The position numbers were made by a program, and so were the translations under genes. The notes under the pieces were generated by a model. That model was not told where the DNA came from. It did no database searches and saw only the letters and a list, made by a program, of their open reading frames with translations. A stretch of DNA of 64,000 nt, taken from the NCBI RefSeq assembly GCF_009696605.1, contig NZ_VULR01000004.1:98491-162490 (forward strand), read 5' to 3'. Shown here piece after piece: positions 7,464 through 16,420 of this stretch; the first letter of the stretch is position 1, and each line of letters opens with the position of its first letter. Source of the DNA: Anaerosalibacter bizertensis. GTDB taxonomy: Bacteria > Bacillota > Clostridia > Tissierellales > Sporanaerobacteraceae.

Positions 7464-8906
7464 CTAACTATAATTGTTTATTATTTCTTCTATGGTTTTA
7501 TTATCTATTTTATGGAAACATACTGGACATACTTCAAATTGTTCTAATAATATTTTATATTCTTCAAGAAGTTTTTTTATTTGTAAATTTTCTTTTTCAA
7601 TATTCTTCACAGTTGAATCTAATTCAGATTGAATAAATGAAGTTTTATTTTTTATATTTGCTAGAGTTAATAAATTAGATACTTTTGTTTCAAGATTATA
7701 CAAAATACTATCTGCTTGATCTAATTTTGAGAACTTTTCCAAATAATTAAATCCATAAGTTGTCCTAATATAATTTTCATGAAATTTTTTCTTAATAGTT
7801 TTTAATTCCATAAGTCTTTTACTATATTCATATATGCTATAAGTTTTTGATTCTACAATATCAATATTTTCTAACTTATTTACAATATTATTGTTTACTA
7901 TTATATTTTTTGCTATAGATTTATAGTTTGAATTTATATTTTCTAATCTTCTTTTCTTATATACTTTATCCTCTAATTCTATAATAAATTGACTCGTCTG
8001 ATTTAAATTTTTAAGGGAATTTATTATATTTACATTATAACAAATACTTTTATTAATATCTAATAAGTGCTTTCGTTTATTATTCATAAAATTATATACT
8101 TTTACCTTTACATTTAAATCATTAGCAATATTTTCTACAACATCTACACTATTTAATTCACCAATTAACTTTTTTGTATTAGATATTTGTTTTTCTGTAT
8201 CAACATATTTTAATTTTATATTTTTTAATTTCCCTACCTTTTCTTGTGATTCTTTTATTTTAATTTTTATTTCTTCCAATATTTTTACTTTTTTTTGTAG
8301 TTGTTCCAGATAATCATATTCCTTTAAATTCTCCTCTAATTTATTTAATTGTTCCGTCAGATTTCGTTTAGATAAATTTAAGTTTCTTATATCTTTTAAA
8401 GTATCTCCAACGGCATCGTCTACAATATGAACACCTACCAATCTCCCAATTGAATTGGCTCTTGTTGCAGTTTTTTCAGACAATAGGAAAGGTCCTTCTA
8501 ATTGATCGCTTATATTTATAGAATTAGTTTGTTTGCCATCTAAATATACTTTTCTAATATTGGTTGCTTCTATTATTTCTTTAGGAACATTGGTCCCAAA
8601 GCCTTCAAAAATTTGCTCCTTATTTTCACTGTTATAAAGATAATATAAATTTTTACTTTTACTTTTATATCTTTTTATTTTAGTATTATCATTAAATACT
8701 ATAGTTACACTACAATCATTTTCTCCTTCTCTTATGAAAAAATTCCCAGATGGTTCATTAAAAAGTGCCCATTTTATTCCTCTAATTATAGCACTTTTGC
8801 CTTGATCTGAAGGACCAACAATAACATTCAAACGTTCATCAAATTCTAGTTCTGTATATTTGTGAGATTGAAAATTTTCTAAAACTACTTTTTTAATATA
8901 TTTCAT
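7464..8906 (-). CDS. Rad50/SbcC-like ATPase, N-terminal half ending in a zinc-hook motif
   Basis: The 480-residue protein begins like Rad50 (VVLENFQSHKYTELEF) with Walker A GPSDQGKS at 31-38. A Q-loop region follows, then about 290 residues of Lys/Glu/Asn-rich coiled coil from about 165 on. Cys460-P-V-Cys463, a CxxC zinc-hook motif as in Rad50 apices, lies only 18 residues before the end. The chain thus stops at the hook where Rad50 would turn back. Walker B and signature motifs are absent here and present in the separate 218-residue gene. It starts 3 bases after the Mre11-like gene and is probably coupled to it. Confidence 0.85.
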   Translation of the reverse strand: MKYIKKVVLENFQSHKYTELEFDERLNVIVGPSDQGKSAIIRGIKWALFNEPSGNFFIREGENDCSVTIVFNDNTKIKRYKSKSKNLYYLYNSENKEQIFEGFGTNVPKEIIEATNIRKVYLDGKQTNSINISDQLEGPFLLSEKTATRANSIGRLVGVHIVDDAVGDTLKDIRNLNLSKRNLTEQLNKLEENLKEYDYLEQLQKKVKILEEIKIKIKESQEKVGKLKNIKLKYVDTEKQISNTKKLIGELNSVDVVENIANDLNVKVKVYNFMNNKRKHLLDINKSICYNVNIINSLKNLNQTSQFIIELEDKVYKKRRLENINSNYKSIAKNIIVNNNIVNKLENIDIVESKTYSIYEYSKRLMELKTIKKKFHENYIRTTYGFNYLEKFSKLDQADSILYNLETKVSNLLTLANIKNKTSFIQSELDSTVKNIEKENLQIKKLLEEYKILLEQFEVCPVCFHKIDNKTIEEIINNYS

Positions 8907-8909
8907 TTT

Positions 8910-9893
8910 TTAATCATCTCCTAAATTCTTCATTTGAGAAGATGCAATCCTTTTTAATGCTTCTTCTTTTATATTTTCAGAAACACCTTCAGCTGTAGAT
9001 ACTTCCAGTAAGACTTCATTAATATCTAATTTTTCAAAATTAGTAGTTGAATCTATGGATTGTTTAAATTGAACTAATTTTTCATTTTTGAAAATAAAAG
9101 TTTCGATTTTTTCTCTATCTAATATCTCTTCTCCAGGCAATGCTGTTTCTAATGGGATAAGCTTTATATCTATATTATTATCTATTTCAATTAAAACTAC
9201 CTCTGGAGTCCTTTCTATTTCTCTAAGACTATTAGTTATTCGAATTAAGCTACCTGGATTAATGAAGTATTTATTTTCTGATTTTATGATACCAAATCCT
9301 GAATGATAATGTCCAGAAAGGGTAATATCTGCTTTAGTAGATTTTATATCATCTATTAATGTGTAGGGTATCCCTTTTATAAAGGGCTTGTTTAACAGCA
9401 TACCATGCACCATATGAATAGAATAATCAGCTTTGGGATCTACATCTTTTACAATATATTTACACAAACTATTTTTATCATCAATGTTATATGTATATGG
9501 CTGGCCTGTTAACTGTACTATGATATTATCTTTTTCTAAAAAAACCACTTCATTTTCATCTATTAAATTTATAATTTCTATAGAATTGAATAAACCTAGC
9601 ATAGTTCTATTTATAGTATGGGGGTTATGCCCATATATATCATGATTTCCACAAATCATATATATAGGTACTTCAAATTTGTTCAATATAGAAGCAAATT
9701 TACTCACAATAGATACAGAAACATCTGGTCTATCAAATAAATCGCCTCCATGTAAAATATAATCCACATTATATTTCTTAGAAATTGATAATATTTCATA
9801 AAATTTTTTTTCTAGAGTTTCAACTAAATTATCCTTTCTATTTTTAGGTGTAGTGCCTCTTATATGTGTATCTGTAAAAAACAATATTTTCAA
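8910..9893 (-). CDS. Mre11/SbcD-like metallophosphoesterase (DNA repair nuclease)
   Basis: This 327-residue protein has the calcineurin-like phosphoesterase motifs: TDTH with Asp8 and His10, GGDLFD at 49-54, CGNHD at 81-85, a VHG motif and SGHYHSG before residue 200. A C-terminal tail of about 100 residues could cap the ATPase partner. SbcD/Mre11 nucleases use two Mn ions to cut DNA ends and hairpins. A TTG start with AGGGAGTG upstream fits best. It heads a four-gene cluster with the split Rad50-like proteins directly downstream of recA, so a repair role is well supported by context. Confidence 0.88.
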   Translation of the reverse strand: MKILFFTDTHIRGTTPKNRKDNLVETLEKKFYEILSISKKYNVDYILHGGDLFDRPDVSVSIVSKFASILNKFEVPIYMICGNHDIYGHNPHTINRTMLGLFNSIEIINLIDENEVVFLEKDNIIVQLTGQPYTYNIDDKNSLCKYIVKDVDPKADYSIHMVHGMLLNKPFIKGIPYTLIDDIKSTKADITLSGHYHSGFGIIKSENKYFINPGSLIRITNSLREIERTPEVVLIEIDNNIDIKLIPLETALPGEEILDREKIETFIFKNEKLVQFKQSIDSTTNFEKLDINEVLLEVSTAEGVSENIKEEALKRIASSQMKNLGDD

Positions 9894-9911
9894 ATATAAA
9901 CACTCCCTTAT

Positions 9912-9947
9912 ATTAAAACCTCCTTATAGCTATAAGGAGGTTTTAAT
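9912..9947 (-). terminator. Perfect 36-bp palindrome after recA
   Basis: The site is fully self-complementary, with 18-bp arms (AAAACCTCCTTATAG) meeting at AGCT. It starts seven bases after the recA stop. A short T-run precedes AATATAAGGG on the minus strand, so termination may be partial and allow read-through into the Mre11-like cluster. Confidence 0.75.
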
Positions 9948-9953
9948 ATTATT

Positions 9954-11003
9954 TTACTTATTTTTCTTTTTTTCAGGTTCAGTTACATTATCTTTCTTTT
10001 CTTTTGTATTTGTTAAACCATATTTTTCTCTAATCTTGTTTTCTATTTCTAGAGCTATTTTAGGGTTTTCTTTTAGAAAATCCTTGGAATTTTCCCTACC
10101 TTGTCCTAGTCTATGTTCACCATAACTATACCAAGAACCAGATTTATTGATAATTTCAGAAGCTGCTCCCACATCTAAAATATTTCCTTCTTTTGATATT
10201 CCCTCTCCATACATTATATCAAACTCTGCTTTCTTAAAAGGAGGAGCAACCTTGTTTTTAACAACCCTTACTCTCGTACGATTTCCTATTATATTGTCAC
10301 CTTGTTTTATTGCTTCTATTCTTCTTACATCTAATCTTACAGAGGAATAGAATTTTAGTGCTCTTCCTCCAGTAGTCGTTTCAGGGTTTCCAAACATTAC
10401 CCCTACTTTTTCTCTTAGTTGATTTATGAATATGGCAATAGTTTGAGATTTACTTATAGAACCTGATAATTTTCTTAAAGCTTGAGACATAAGCCTTGCT
10501 TGCAAACCTACGTGACTATCTCCCATTTCACCTTCTATTTCTGCTTTTGGAACTAGTGCAGCAACAGAGTCTACTACAACAATATCTATAGCACCACTTC
10601 TAACTAAAGCTTCTGCAATTTCTAGTGCTTGTTCTCCTGTATCAGGCTGAGATACAATAAGATTATCAATGTCCACACCTAATTTTTTTGCATAAGTAGG
10701 ATCTAAGGCATGTTCAGCATCTATAAATGCAGCAATGCCACCTCTTTTTTGTGCCTCTGCTATAGCATGAAGAGCCACTGTTGTTTTACCTGAAGATTCT
10801 GGCCCAAATATTTCTATTACCCTTCCTTTTGGAAGACCGCCAATTCCTAAGGCTATGTCTAAGTCTAAAGAACCTGTTGGAATTACCTCAATGTTCATAT
10901 GAACATTTTCCCCTAATTTCATTATAGAACCTTTACCAAACTGTTTTTCTATTTGATTTAAAGCAACATCTAATGCCTTTTGTTTGTCATTATTATCAAC
11001 CAT
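9954..11003 (-). CDS. recA: Recombinase A
   Basis: The 349-residue protein is a full-length RecA, the strand-exchange ATPase and SOS co-protease. Walker A GPESSGKT lies at 67-74. Walker B-like [11 protein letters not shown], the L1/L2 DNA-binding loops ([11 protein letters not shown] and [22 protein letters not shown]) and a Lys/Glu-rich C-terminal tail follow. It has its own promoter and an overlapping LexA box in the cinA-recA gap, so SOS induction is expected. A strong AAAGGTGGTGA lies about 20 bases from the ATG with a small hairpin between them, which is unusual. An intrinsic palindrome follows the stop. Confidence 0.98.
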   Translation of the reverse strand: MVDNNDKQKALDVALNQIEKQFGKGSIMKLGENVHMNIEVIPTGSLDLDIALGIGGLPKGRVIEIFGPESSGKTTVALHAIAEAQKRGGIAAFIDAEHALDPTYAKKLGVDIDNLIVSQPDTGEQALEIAEALVRSGAIDIVVVDSVAALVPKAEIEGEMGDSHVGLQARLMSQALRKLSGSISKSQTIAIFINQLREKVGVMFGNPETTTGGRALKFYSSVRLDVRRIEAIKQGDNIIGNRTRVRVVKNKVAPPFKKAEFDIMYGEGISKEGNILDVGAASEIINKSGSWYSYGEHRLGQGRENSKDFLKENPKIALEIENKIREKYGLTNTKEKKDNVTEPEKKKNK

Positions 11004-11009
11004 TTATAC

Positions 11010-11035
11010 CCAGTTAAACTGGATTCACCACCTTT
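11010..11035 (-). promoter_or_regulatory. recA ribosome binding site with intervening hairpin
   Basis: AAAGGTGGTGA (11025-11035, minus strand) is a strong Shine-Dalgarno sequence but ends 21 bases before the recA ATG. Between them CCAGT TTA ACTGG (11010-11022) can fold into a 5-bp hairpin. Looping it out would bring the site to roughly nine bases from the ATG. Whether this tunes recA translation is untested. Confidence 0.55.
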
Positions 11036-11044
11036 CAAATATTC

Positions 11045-11056
11045 GAACATAAGTTC
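11045..11056 (-). promoter_or_regulatory. LexA box of recA
   Basis: The sequence GAACATAAGTTC, preceded by C, matches the Gram-positive LexA (Cheo) operator GAAC-N4-GTTC with both half-sites intact. It lies just downstream of the recA -10 hexamer, where bound LexA would block transcription. No lexA gene is in the window. Confidence 0.85.
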
Positions 11057-11065
11057 CTAATACCT

Positions 11066-11094
11066 ATTTTACATTATTTCAGTGGTATAGTCAA
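11066..11094 (-). promoter_or_regulatory. Sigma-A-type promoter of recA
   Basis: On the minus strand TTGACT (11089-11094) and TAAAAT (11066-11071) are separated by exactly 17 bases. The -35 hexamer overlaps the last bases of cinA. The position relative to the LexA box supports it as the SOS promoter of recA. Confidence 0.75.
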
Positions 11095-12326
11095 TTATTA
11101 ATTTCAAGTAAATATTTTCTTCCTTCTACAAAGACTTTATTTGCAGCTTTATTTTGTATATCTTGTCTACTGCCTGTAAAAATATTTTTTATAACATAAG
11201 ATTTATCTTTACTTGCTAAGCCTATATAAACTAACCCAACTGGTTTATCTTTAGTTCCTCCAGTTGGACCTGCAATTCCAGTTATAGATAAAGCCATATC
11301 TACATTGGTTTTGTTTAATAGCCCTATAGACATCTCTTTTGCTGTCTCTTCACTTACAGCTCCATAAGTTTTCAATGTACTTTCCTTTACGTTTAACTCT
11401 TCAATTTTAGAATTATTGGTATAAGTAACTATTCCTCTTTCAAATACTTGGGAGGCTCCAGGGATAGCAGTAAATCTACTGGAGACTAAACCACCAGTAC
11501 AAGATTCACAAAACGCTACTGTCATATGATTCTTTTTTAACTGCTTAAAAAAAACTTCTTCTATAGATTCATTATTATAACTATAGATATATTCTCCTAG
11601 TCTTTTATCAATTTCTTTTACTAAAGGATCAATTATTAAATCAATCTCTTTCTCATTTTTACCTTTCCCAGTTACTTGTATCTCTACTTGTCCCTGTTTT
11701 GCATAAGTAGCAATAGTTGGATTAGATTGTTCAATAACAAGGTCTTTAATCAGTTCTTCTAAAGAAGATTCTCCTATTCCCATGGTTCTTATAGTTTTTG
11801 ATTTTATAATACTATCTTGTTTTAGCAAAGGAGCTGTATAGTTATTGAACATAGTTTTCATTTCAGTAGGAGGACCAGGCAATAGTATTATTTTTTTATC
11901 TTTCCAATTAAAAAAAACACCAGGTGCTGTTCCTATATCATTGTTTAAAACTTTACTATCTTTAATTATATAAGCTTGTTTTATATTGTTATCTGTCATT
12001 TTCATATTTCTTTTTTCAAAGTATTTTTTTATTTTTGCAAGATGAACATTATCAAGTTCTAAATCAACACCTAAAGTTTCAGAGACAACTTCTTTTGTTA
12101 AATCATCTTCAGTTGGTCCTAGACCTCCTGTATAAATAATTAAATCAGACCTATCAAGCGCTATTTTTGTAATTGTTTTAAGCCTATATACATTATCTCC
12201 AACAACAGTGTGATAAAATACATCAATTCCCAATTCAGCTAATTTTCTAGATAAAAAGCTAGCATTGGTATTTACAGTATTTCCAAGAAGTAATTCACTA
12301 CCAACACTAATGATTTCAGATTTCAT
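11091..12326 (-). CDS. cinA: CinA: nicotinamide-nucleotide amidase / competence-damage protein
   Basis: The 411-residue protein has the two-domain CinA layout. The N-terminal COG1058 MoaB/MogA-like domain (residues 1-170; SEIISVGSELLLGNTVNTNA, YTGGLGPTEDDLT) is linked to ADP-ribose pyrophosphatase activity in the family. The C-terminal CinA amidase domain (about 250-411) carries AFCESCTGGLVSSRFTAIPGAS and ALSITGIAGPTGGTKDKPVGLVY. It recycles pyridine nucleotides by deamidating NMN and sits next to recA as in many Firmicutes. The start ATG has AGGAG before it, 15 bp after pgsA. Confidence 0.93.
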   Translation of the reverse strand: MKSEIISVGSELLLGNTVNTNASFLSRKLAELGIDVFYHTVVGDNVYRLKTITKIALDRSDLIIYTGGLGPTEDDLTKEVVSETLGVDLELDNVHLAKIKKYFEKRNMKMTDNNIKQAYIIKDSKVLNNDIGTAPGVFFNWKDKKIILLPGPPTEMKTMFNNYTAPLLKQDSIIKSKTIRTMGIGESSLEELIKDLVIEQSNPTIATYAKQGQVEIQVTGKGKNEKEIDLIIDPLVKEIDKRLGEYIYSYNNESIEEVFFKQLKKNHMTVAFCESCTGGLVSSRFTAIPGASQVFERGIVTYTNNSKIEELNVKESTLKTYGAVSEETAKEMSIGLLNKTNVDMALSITGIAGPTGGTKDKPVGLVYIGLASKDKSYVIKNIFTGSRQDIQNKAANKVFVEGRKYLLEINN

Positions 12327-12341
12327 TTCTTCAACTCCTAT

Positions 12342-12887
12342 CTATCTTTCTCCAGAATGTAAGACCTTCTTATTTTTATATATATAATCTACTCCTGATA
12401 ATATTGTGAAGAATACTGCAAGATAAAGCATTATCCTATCAAAAGGAAAATTAATTAATTTGAAAGGATAGTTATTAAATAATATTGCGATTACAGCTAC
12501 CAATTGGGTTATTGTTTTTATTTTACCTAATTTGCTTGCAGCAATAGTAATTCCTTCTGAAGCAGCAATAACTCTTAATCCTGTTATAGCAAATTCTCTT
12601 GCAATAATGACTATAACCATCCATGCAGGTACTTTTGACATTTCTACTAAAGAAATCAAAGCTGCAGAAACCAATAACTTATCAGCTAGTGGATCCATAA
12701 ATTTACCAAAATTAGTTACCTGATTTCTACTTCTAGCTATATATCCATCTAAAGTATCTGTAAGAGATGCTATTATGAATATTACTGCTGCTATATACTG
12801 TCCATTACTTACATCTGTAAGTAAGAAAAACATAAAAATTGGAATTAAAACAACTCTAAATAGTGTTATCTTGTTGGCTAGATTCAT
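12342..12887 (-). CDS. pgsA: CDP-diacylglycerol-glycerol-3-phosphate 3-phosphatidyltransferase
   Basis: This integral membrane enzyme (181 residues, about five or six hydrophobic segments) makes phosphatidylglycerol phosphate, the committed step to PG and cardiolipin. The CDP-alcohol phosphotransferase signature is complete: Asp48-Gly49, Ala51-Arg52, Gly61, Asp65 and Asp69. Its start overlaps the end of rimO by 32 bp, with GGGGGCG as ribosome binding site inside rimO, so it is translationally coupled. The rimO-pgsA-cinA-recA order is common in Firmicutes. Confidence 0.95.
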   Translation of the reverse strand: MNLANKITLFRVVLIPIFMFFLLTDVSNGQYIAAVIFIIASLTDTLDGYIARSRNQVTNFGKFMDPLADKLLVSAALISLVEMSKVPAWMVIVIIAREFAITGLRVIAASEGITIAASKLGKIKTITQLVAVIAILFNNYPFKLINFPFDRIMLYLAVFFTILSGVDYIYKNKKVLHSGER

Positions 12888-14208
12888 TTATAATCGCCCC
12901 CATTAAATCATATTCTAAATAGTCAGCAATATTTATATTTATAAAACTACCTATATCTACTTTATCACTGCTATTAAAATAAACAAGTCCATCTATTTCA
13001 GGACTATCCATATAAGTTCTTCCTATATATACTCCATCGTCTACTTCTTCTTCAATTAGAACTTTATAAGTTTTTCCAACCTTTTTTCTATTGAAATCTA
13101 ATGATATACTTTTTTGTAATTTCATTAACTTATCTTTTCTTTGGTTTTTAGTATCTTCATCTATTTGATCTTCAAAATTATATGCAGTTGTTCCTTCTTC
13201 CCGGGAATAAGTAAATACACCTAACCTATCAAATTTAATTTTATTAATATAATCATATAATTCATTGAAATCTTCTGCAGTTTCTCCTGGAAATCCTACA
13301 ATTATTGTAGTTCTAATAACAATGTCTGGGATTTCAAATCTTAATTTTTGTATTAATTTAGTAATATCTTGTTTATTAGTTTTTCTATTCATTCTTTTTA
13401 AAACTTTATCACTTATATGTTGAATAGGGATGTCCAAGTATTTAACTACTTTTTCATTTTCTTTAATAGCTTTTATTAGTTCATCATTAAAATTATCAGG
13501 ATACATATATAAAAGTCTGATCCATTCTATTTTTTCAATTTTGTTTAGTTCTTTCAATAAATATGGTAGTTTATATTCACCATATAAATCGATTCCATAA
13601 TCTGTTGTATTTTGTGCTATTATTATTATTTCTTTAACCCCTTTATTTGCTAAAGATTTAGCTTCTGAAACAATATCTTCTACCTTCCTACTTCTATATT
13701 TACCACGAAGTTTCGGTATTATGCAATAAGAACAATAATTATTACATCCTTCAGAAATTTTTATATAAGCAGTATGATTATAATTTGTTCTCTCTACTTT
13801 TTCTATATATTCATTATTTATGTTTCCAACCTTTACAATTCTATTCTTCGTTTTTAATTCTTCAATTAGATTAACTATTTCTTTTATATTTCCTGTTCCT
13901 ACAATACCATCTACATAAGGTATTTCATCTAATAATTCTTTCCAGTACCTTTCAGCTAAACAGCCTGCCAAAATAATATATTTACAATTTCCATACTCTT
14001 TATATTTGCACATTTCCCAAATAATTTCTATAGATTCTTTCTTTGCTTCATTAATAAAGCCACATGTATTTATTATTATTATGTCCGCTTTATCAAGTTC
14101 TTTTGTTATAGAATAATTATTATCAATCAAAATACTAGTCATTAAATCTGAGTCTATTTCATTCTTTGAACAACCTAAAGTTACTACAGCTATATTTTCA
14201 ATATTCAC
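12856..14208 (-). CDS. rimO: Ribosomal protein S12 methylthiotransferase RimO
   Basis: The 450-residue radical SAM enzyme adds a methylthio group to an Asp of ribosomal protein S12. The N-terminal MTTase domain has Cys13, Cys49 and Cys83 for the auxiliary 4Fe-4S cluster. The radical SAM cluster is Cys155-x3-Cys159-x2-Cys162 in EGCNNYCSYCIIP. A C-terminal TRAM domain follows about residue 375. A GTG start at 14208 is chosen because AGAGGTG precedes it and it falls just after the ftsK stop; an earlier in-frame start at 14253 would overlap ftsK. RimO rather than MiaB is favoured by the length and gene context. Confidence 0.92.
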   Translation of the reverse strand: MNIENIAVVTLGCSKNEIDSDLMTSILIDNNYSITKELDKADIIIINTCGFINEAKKESIEIIWEMCKYKEYGNCKYIILAGCLAERYWKELLDEIPYVDGIVGTGNIKEIVNLIEELKTKNRIVKVGNINNEYIEKVERTNYNHTAYIKISEGCNNYCSYCIIPKLRGKYRSRKVEDIVSEAKSLANKGVKEIIIIAQNTTDYGIDLYGEYKLPYLLKELNKIEKIEWIRLLYMYPDNFNDELIKAIKENEKVVKYLDIPIQHISDKVLKRMNRKTNKQDITKLIQKLRFEIPDIVIRTTIIVGFPGETAEDFNELYDYINKIKFDRLGVFTYSREEGTTAYNFEDQIDEDTKNQRKDKLMKLQKSISLDFNRKKVGKTYKVLIEEEVDDGVYIGRTYMDSPEIDGLVYFNSSDKVDIGSFININIADYLEYDLMGAIINESSQQDNTI

Positions 14209-14224
14209 AACTATAAACACCTCT

Positions 14225-16369
14225 TTATTCTGAATTAAGATTTTCCTTATCAATTAGCACCTTCCTTGGTTTACTACCTTCATATCCACCAACAATTCCT
14301 CTTTCCTCCATTTCATCTATAAGACGTGCAGCTCTTGCATATCCAATTCTTAATTTCCGTTGGAGCAATGAAATAGAGGCCTGTTCTTCTTCAATAACTA
14401 AATTTATAGCATCAGGAAGCAATTCATCTCCATTATTTTTACTAGAAACCCTTTTATTTTGTATAGAATCTAATATTTCTTCATCATACTCTATATCATT
14501 TTGTTCTTTTAAAAAACTTACCACTTCCATAACTTCCTCATCATCAACAAAAGCACCTTGAACTCTCAGCGGCTTAGAAAAATTTGAAGGATAAAAAAGC
14601 ATATCTCCTTTACCTAACAGTTTTTCTGCGCCTCCCATATCTAAAATAGTTCTAGAGTCTGCTTGAGATGTCACTGCAAAAGAAATTCTGGAAGGTATAT
14701 TAGCTTTAATAGTGCCGGTAATTATGTCTACTGATGGTCTTTGAGTAGCAACTATTAAATACATTCCTGCAGCCCTTGCCATCTGTGCTAACCTACAGAT
14801 ATAATCTTCAATTTCTTGAGCAGATACCATCATTAAATCTGCTAATTCATCAATGATTATAACTATTTGTGGTAAGGTTTCTGCTTCTTCATTATCCTTA
14901 ATTTTATTATTATAACTATGAATATCTCTTACATTGTTTTTAGCAAATATTTTATATCTTCTAGTCATCTCCTCTACTGCCCAGTTTAATGCATTTCTAG
15001 CTTTCTTAGCCTCTGTTACAACTGGAATCAGTAGATGTGGTATACCATTGTAAACATTTAATTCTACAACTTTAGGATCTATTAAAATTAACTTCACATC
15101 ATCTGGAGTAGATTTATATAATATACTCATAATAATAGTATTTATACATACACTTTTACCTGAGCCTGTAGCTCCTGCAATAAGTAGGTGAGGCATCTTT
15201 GCCATATTAGTTATTATTGGTTTTCCAGCTATGTCTTTCCCTAAAGCCAAAGGAGTCTTTGTATCAATATTTTTATATTCATCTGACATTAGGATTTCCT
15301 TTAAAGATACACTTACCTTGTTTTTATTAGGTACTTCTATACCTACTGCTGCTTTTCCAGGTATAGGTGCTTCTATTCTAACATCAGATGTAGCTAAATT
15401 TAAAGCTATATCATTAGATAGATTTACAATTTTACTTACTTTAACTCCTGGGGCAGGTTGAAGTTCATAACAAGTAATAGTAGGTCCTTTACTTATTTGA
15501 ACTATATCTGCTTGAATTCCAAAATTCTCCATAGTTTCTTCTATTTTTTTTGCATTTGTTAAAACTTCTTTTTTGTCATCAGAATCCCTTTCATTACTTC
15601 TGTTTTTTAATAACTCTAATGTTGGAAGTTTATAATTATTTATAGATTCTTCAGTATTAGAAATTGTATTTTTTGTTTTAGATTTTTTACTTTCTAGTCC
15701 ATTGATTTTTTCGTTATTTTTATTATTATAATCCAATATTTTTATTTTTTCATTTCTTTTTTTATTAGATTTTACTTTTTGCTTTTTTTCTACTTTATTT
15801 AAAGTATTATTAGTATTATTTTTTTTAGTATTATCTTTTTCAAACTTAGAAAGTTTTAATTTATCATTTATTTTTTTAAAAAAATTTCCTACTTCTATTT
15901 CTGTTATTAATAAGAAATTAACTAATATAATAAGCAGCAATATTATATTAGAGCCTAAAGAACCAAATAACTTAAAGAAAATATATCCAAAGAAAGCACC
16001 TATAATTCCTCCACCTAATCCACTTTGACTATATTCAAAAGCAAGACTTATTTGTTCTTTAAAGGAGCCTGCTTTTGTTTTATTAATATCTAAAATAGTT
16101 ATAAAACATAAAAAAATTATTAATAAAAATATTGATTTTTTATCTTCAGATATATCTGTTCTATTGATTATAAGCCATAATCCTATAAATACAATTATTA
16201 ATGGAAATATATAGCCTCCAAAACCCATTAAAGTTAAATACGTGTTTTTTAATAAAGCCCCTACTAATCCCATTTTATTACTAAATAAACTTAAAATAGA
16301 GAGAATTCCTAGGGATATTATAACTATCCCTATTACCTCTCTATTATTTTTGCTTTTTTTCTTTTTCAA
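14225..16369 (-). CDS. ftsK: DNA translocase FtsK/SpoIIIE
   Basis: This is the 714-residue septal DNA pump that moves chromosomes through closing septa and, in sporulation, into the forespore. The N-terminus has four or so membrane helices (to about residue 170), then a Lys/Asn-rich linker, the alpha/beta motor with Walker A GATGSGKS and Walker B IVIIIDELADLM, and a C-terminal winged-helix gamma domain (LLQRKLRIGYARAARLID) that reads polar DNA motifs. A TTG start with AGAGGTGG before it is preferred over the GTG at 16378 that lies inside the ribosome binding site. Context (near tepA and pnp) matches Bacillus spoIIIE. Confidence 0.95.
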   Translation of the reverse strand: MKKKKSKNNREVIGIVIISLGILSILSLFSNKMGLVGALLKNTYLTLMGFGGYIFPLIIVFIGLWLIINRTDISEDKKSIFLLIIFLCFITILDINKTKAGSFKEQISLAFEYSQSGLGGGIIGAFFGYIFFKLFGSLGSNIILLLIILVNFLLITEIEVGNFFKKINDKLKLSKFEKDNTKKNNTNNTLNKVEKKQKVKSNKKRNEKIKILDYNNKNNEKINGLESKKSKTKNTISNTEESINNYKLPTLELLKNRSNERDSDDKKEVLTNAKKIEETMENFGIQADIVQISKGPTITCYELQPAPGVKVSKIVNLSNDIALNLATSDVRIEAPIPGKAAVGIEVPNKNKVSVSLKEILMSDEYKNIDTKTPLALGKDIAGKPIITNMAKMPHLLIAGATGSGKSVCINTIIMSILYKSTPDDVKLILIDPKVVELNVYNGIPHLLIPVVTEAKKARNALNWAVEEMTRRYKIFAKNNVRDIHSYNNKIKDNEEAETLPQIVIIIDELADLMMVSAQEIEDYICRLAQMARAAGMYLIVATQRPSVDIITGTIKANIPSRISFAVTSQADSRTILDMGGAEKLLGKGDMLFYPSNFSKPLRVQGAFVDDEEVMEVVSFLKEQNDIEYDEEILDSIQNKRVSSKNNGDELLPDAINLVIEEEQASISLLQRKLRIGYARAARLIDEMEERGIVGGYEGSKPRKVLIDKENLNSE

Positions 16370-16420
16370 ACTAACCACCTCTAGAATTATTTCTACAGAT
16401 GATTTTAAAATCCTCTTTAT

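Noticed and set aside
14209..14253. Longer rimO starting at 14253
   Set aside because: The extra 15 residues overlap ftsK and show no family similarity; the GTG at 14208 has AGAGGTG before it and gives the normal N-terminus.
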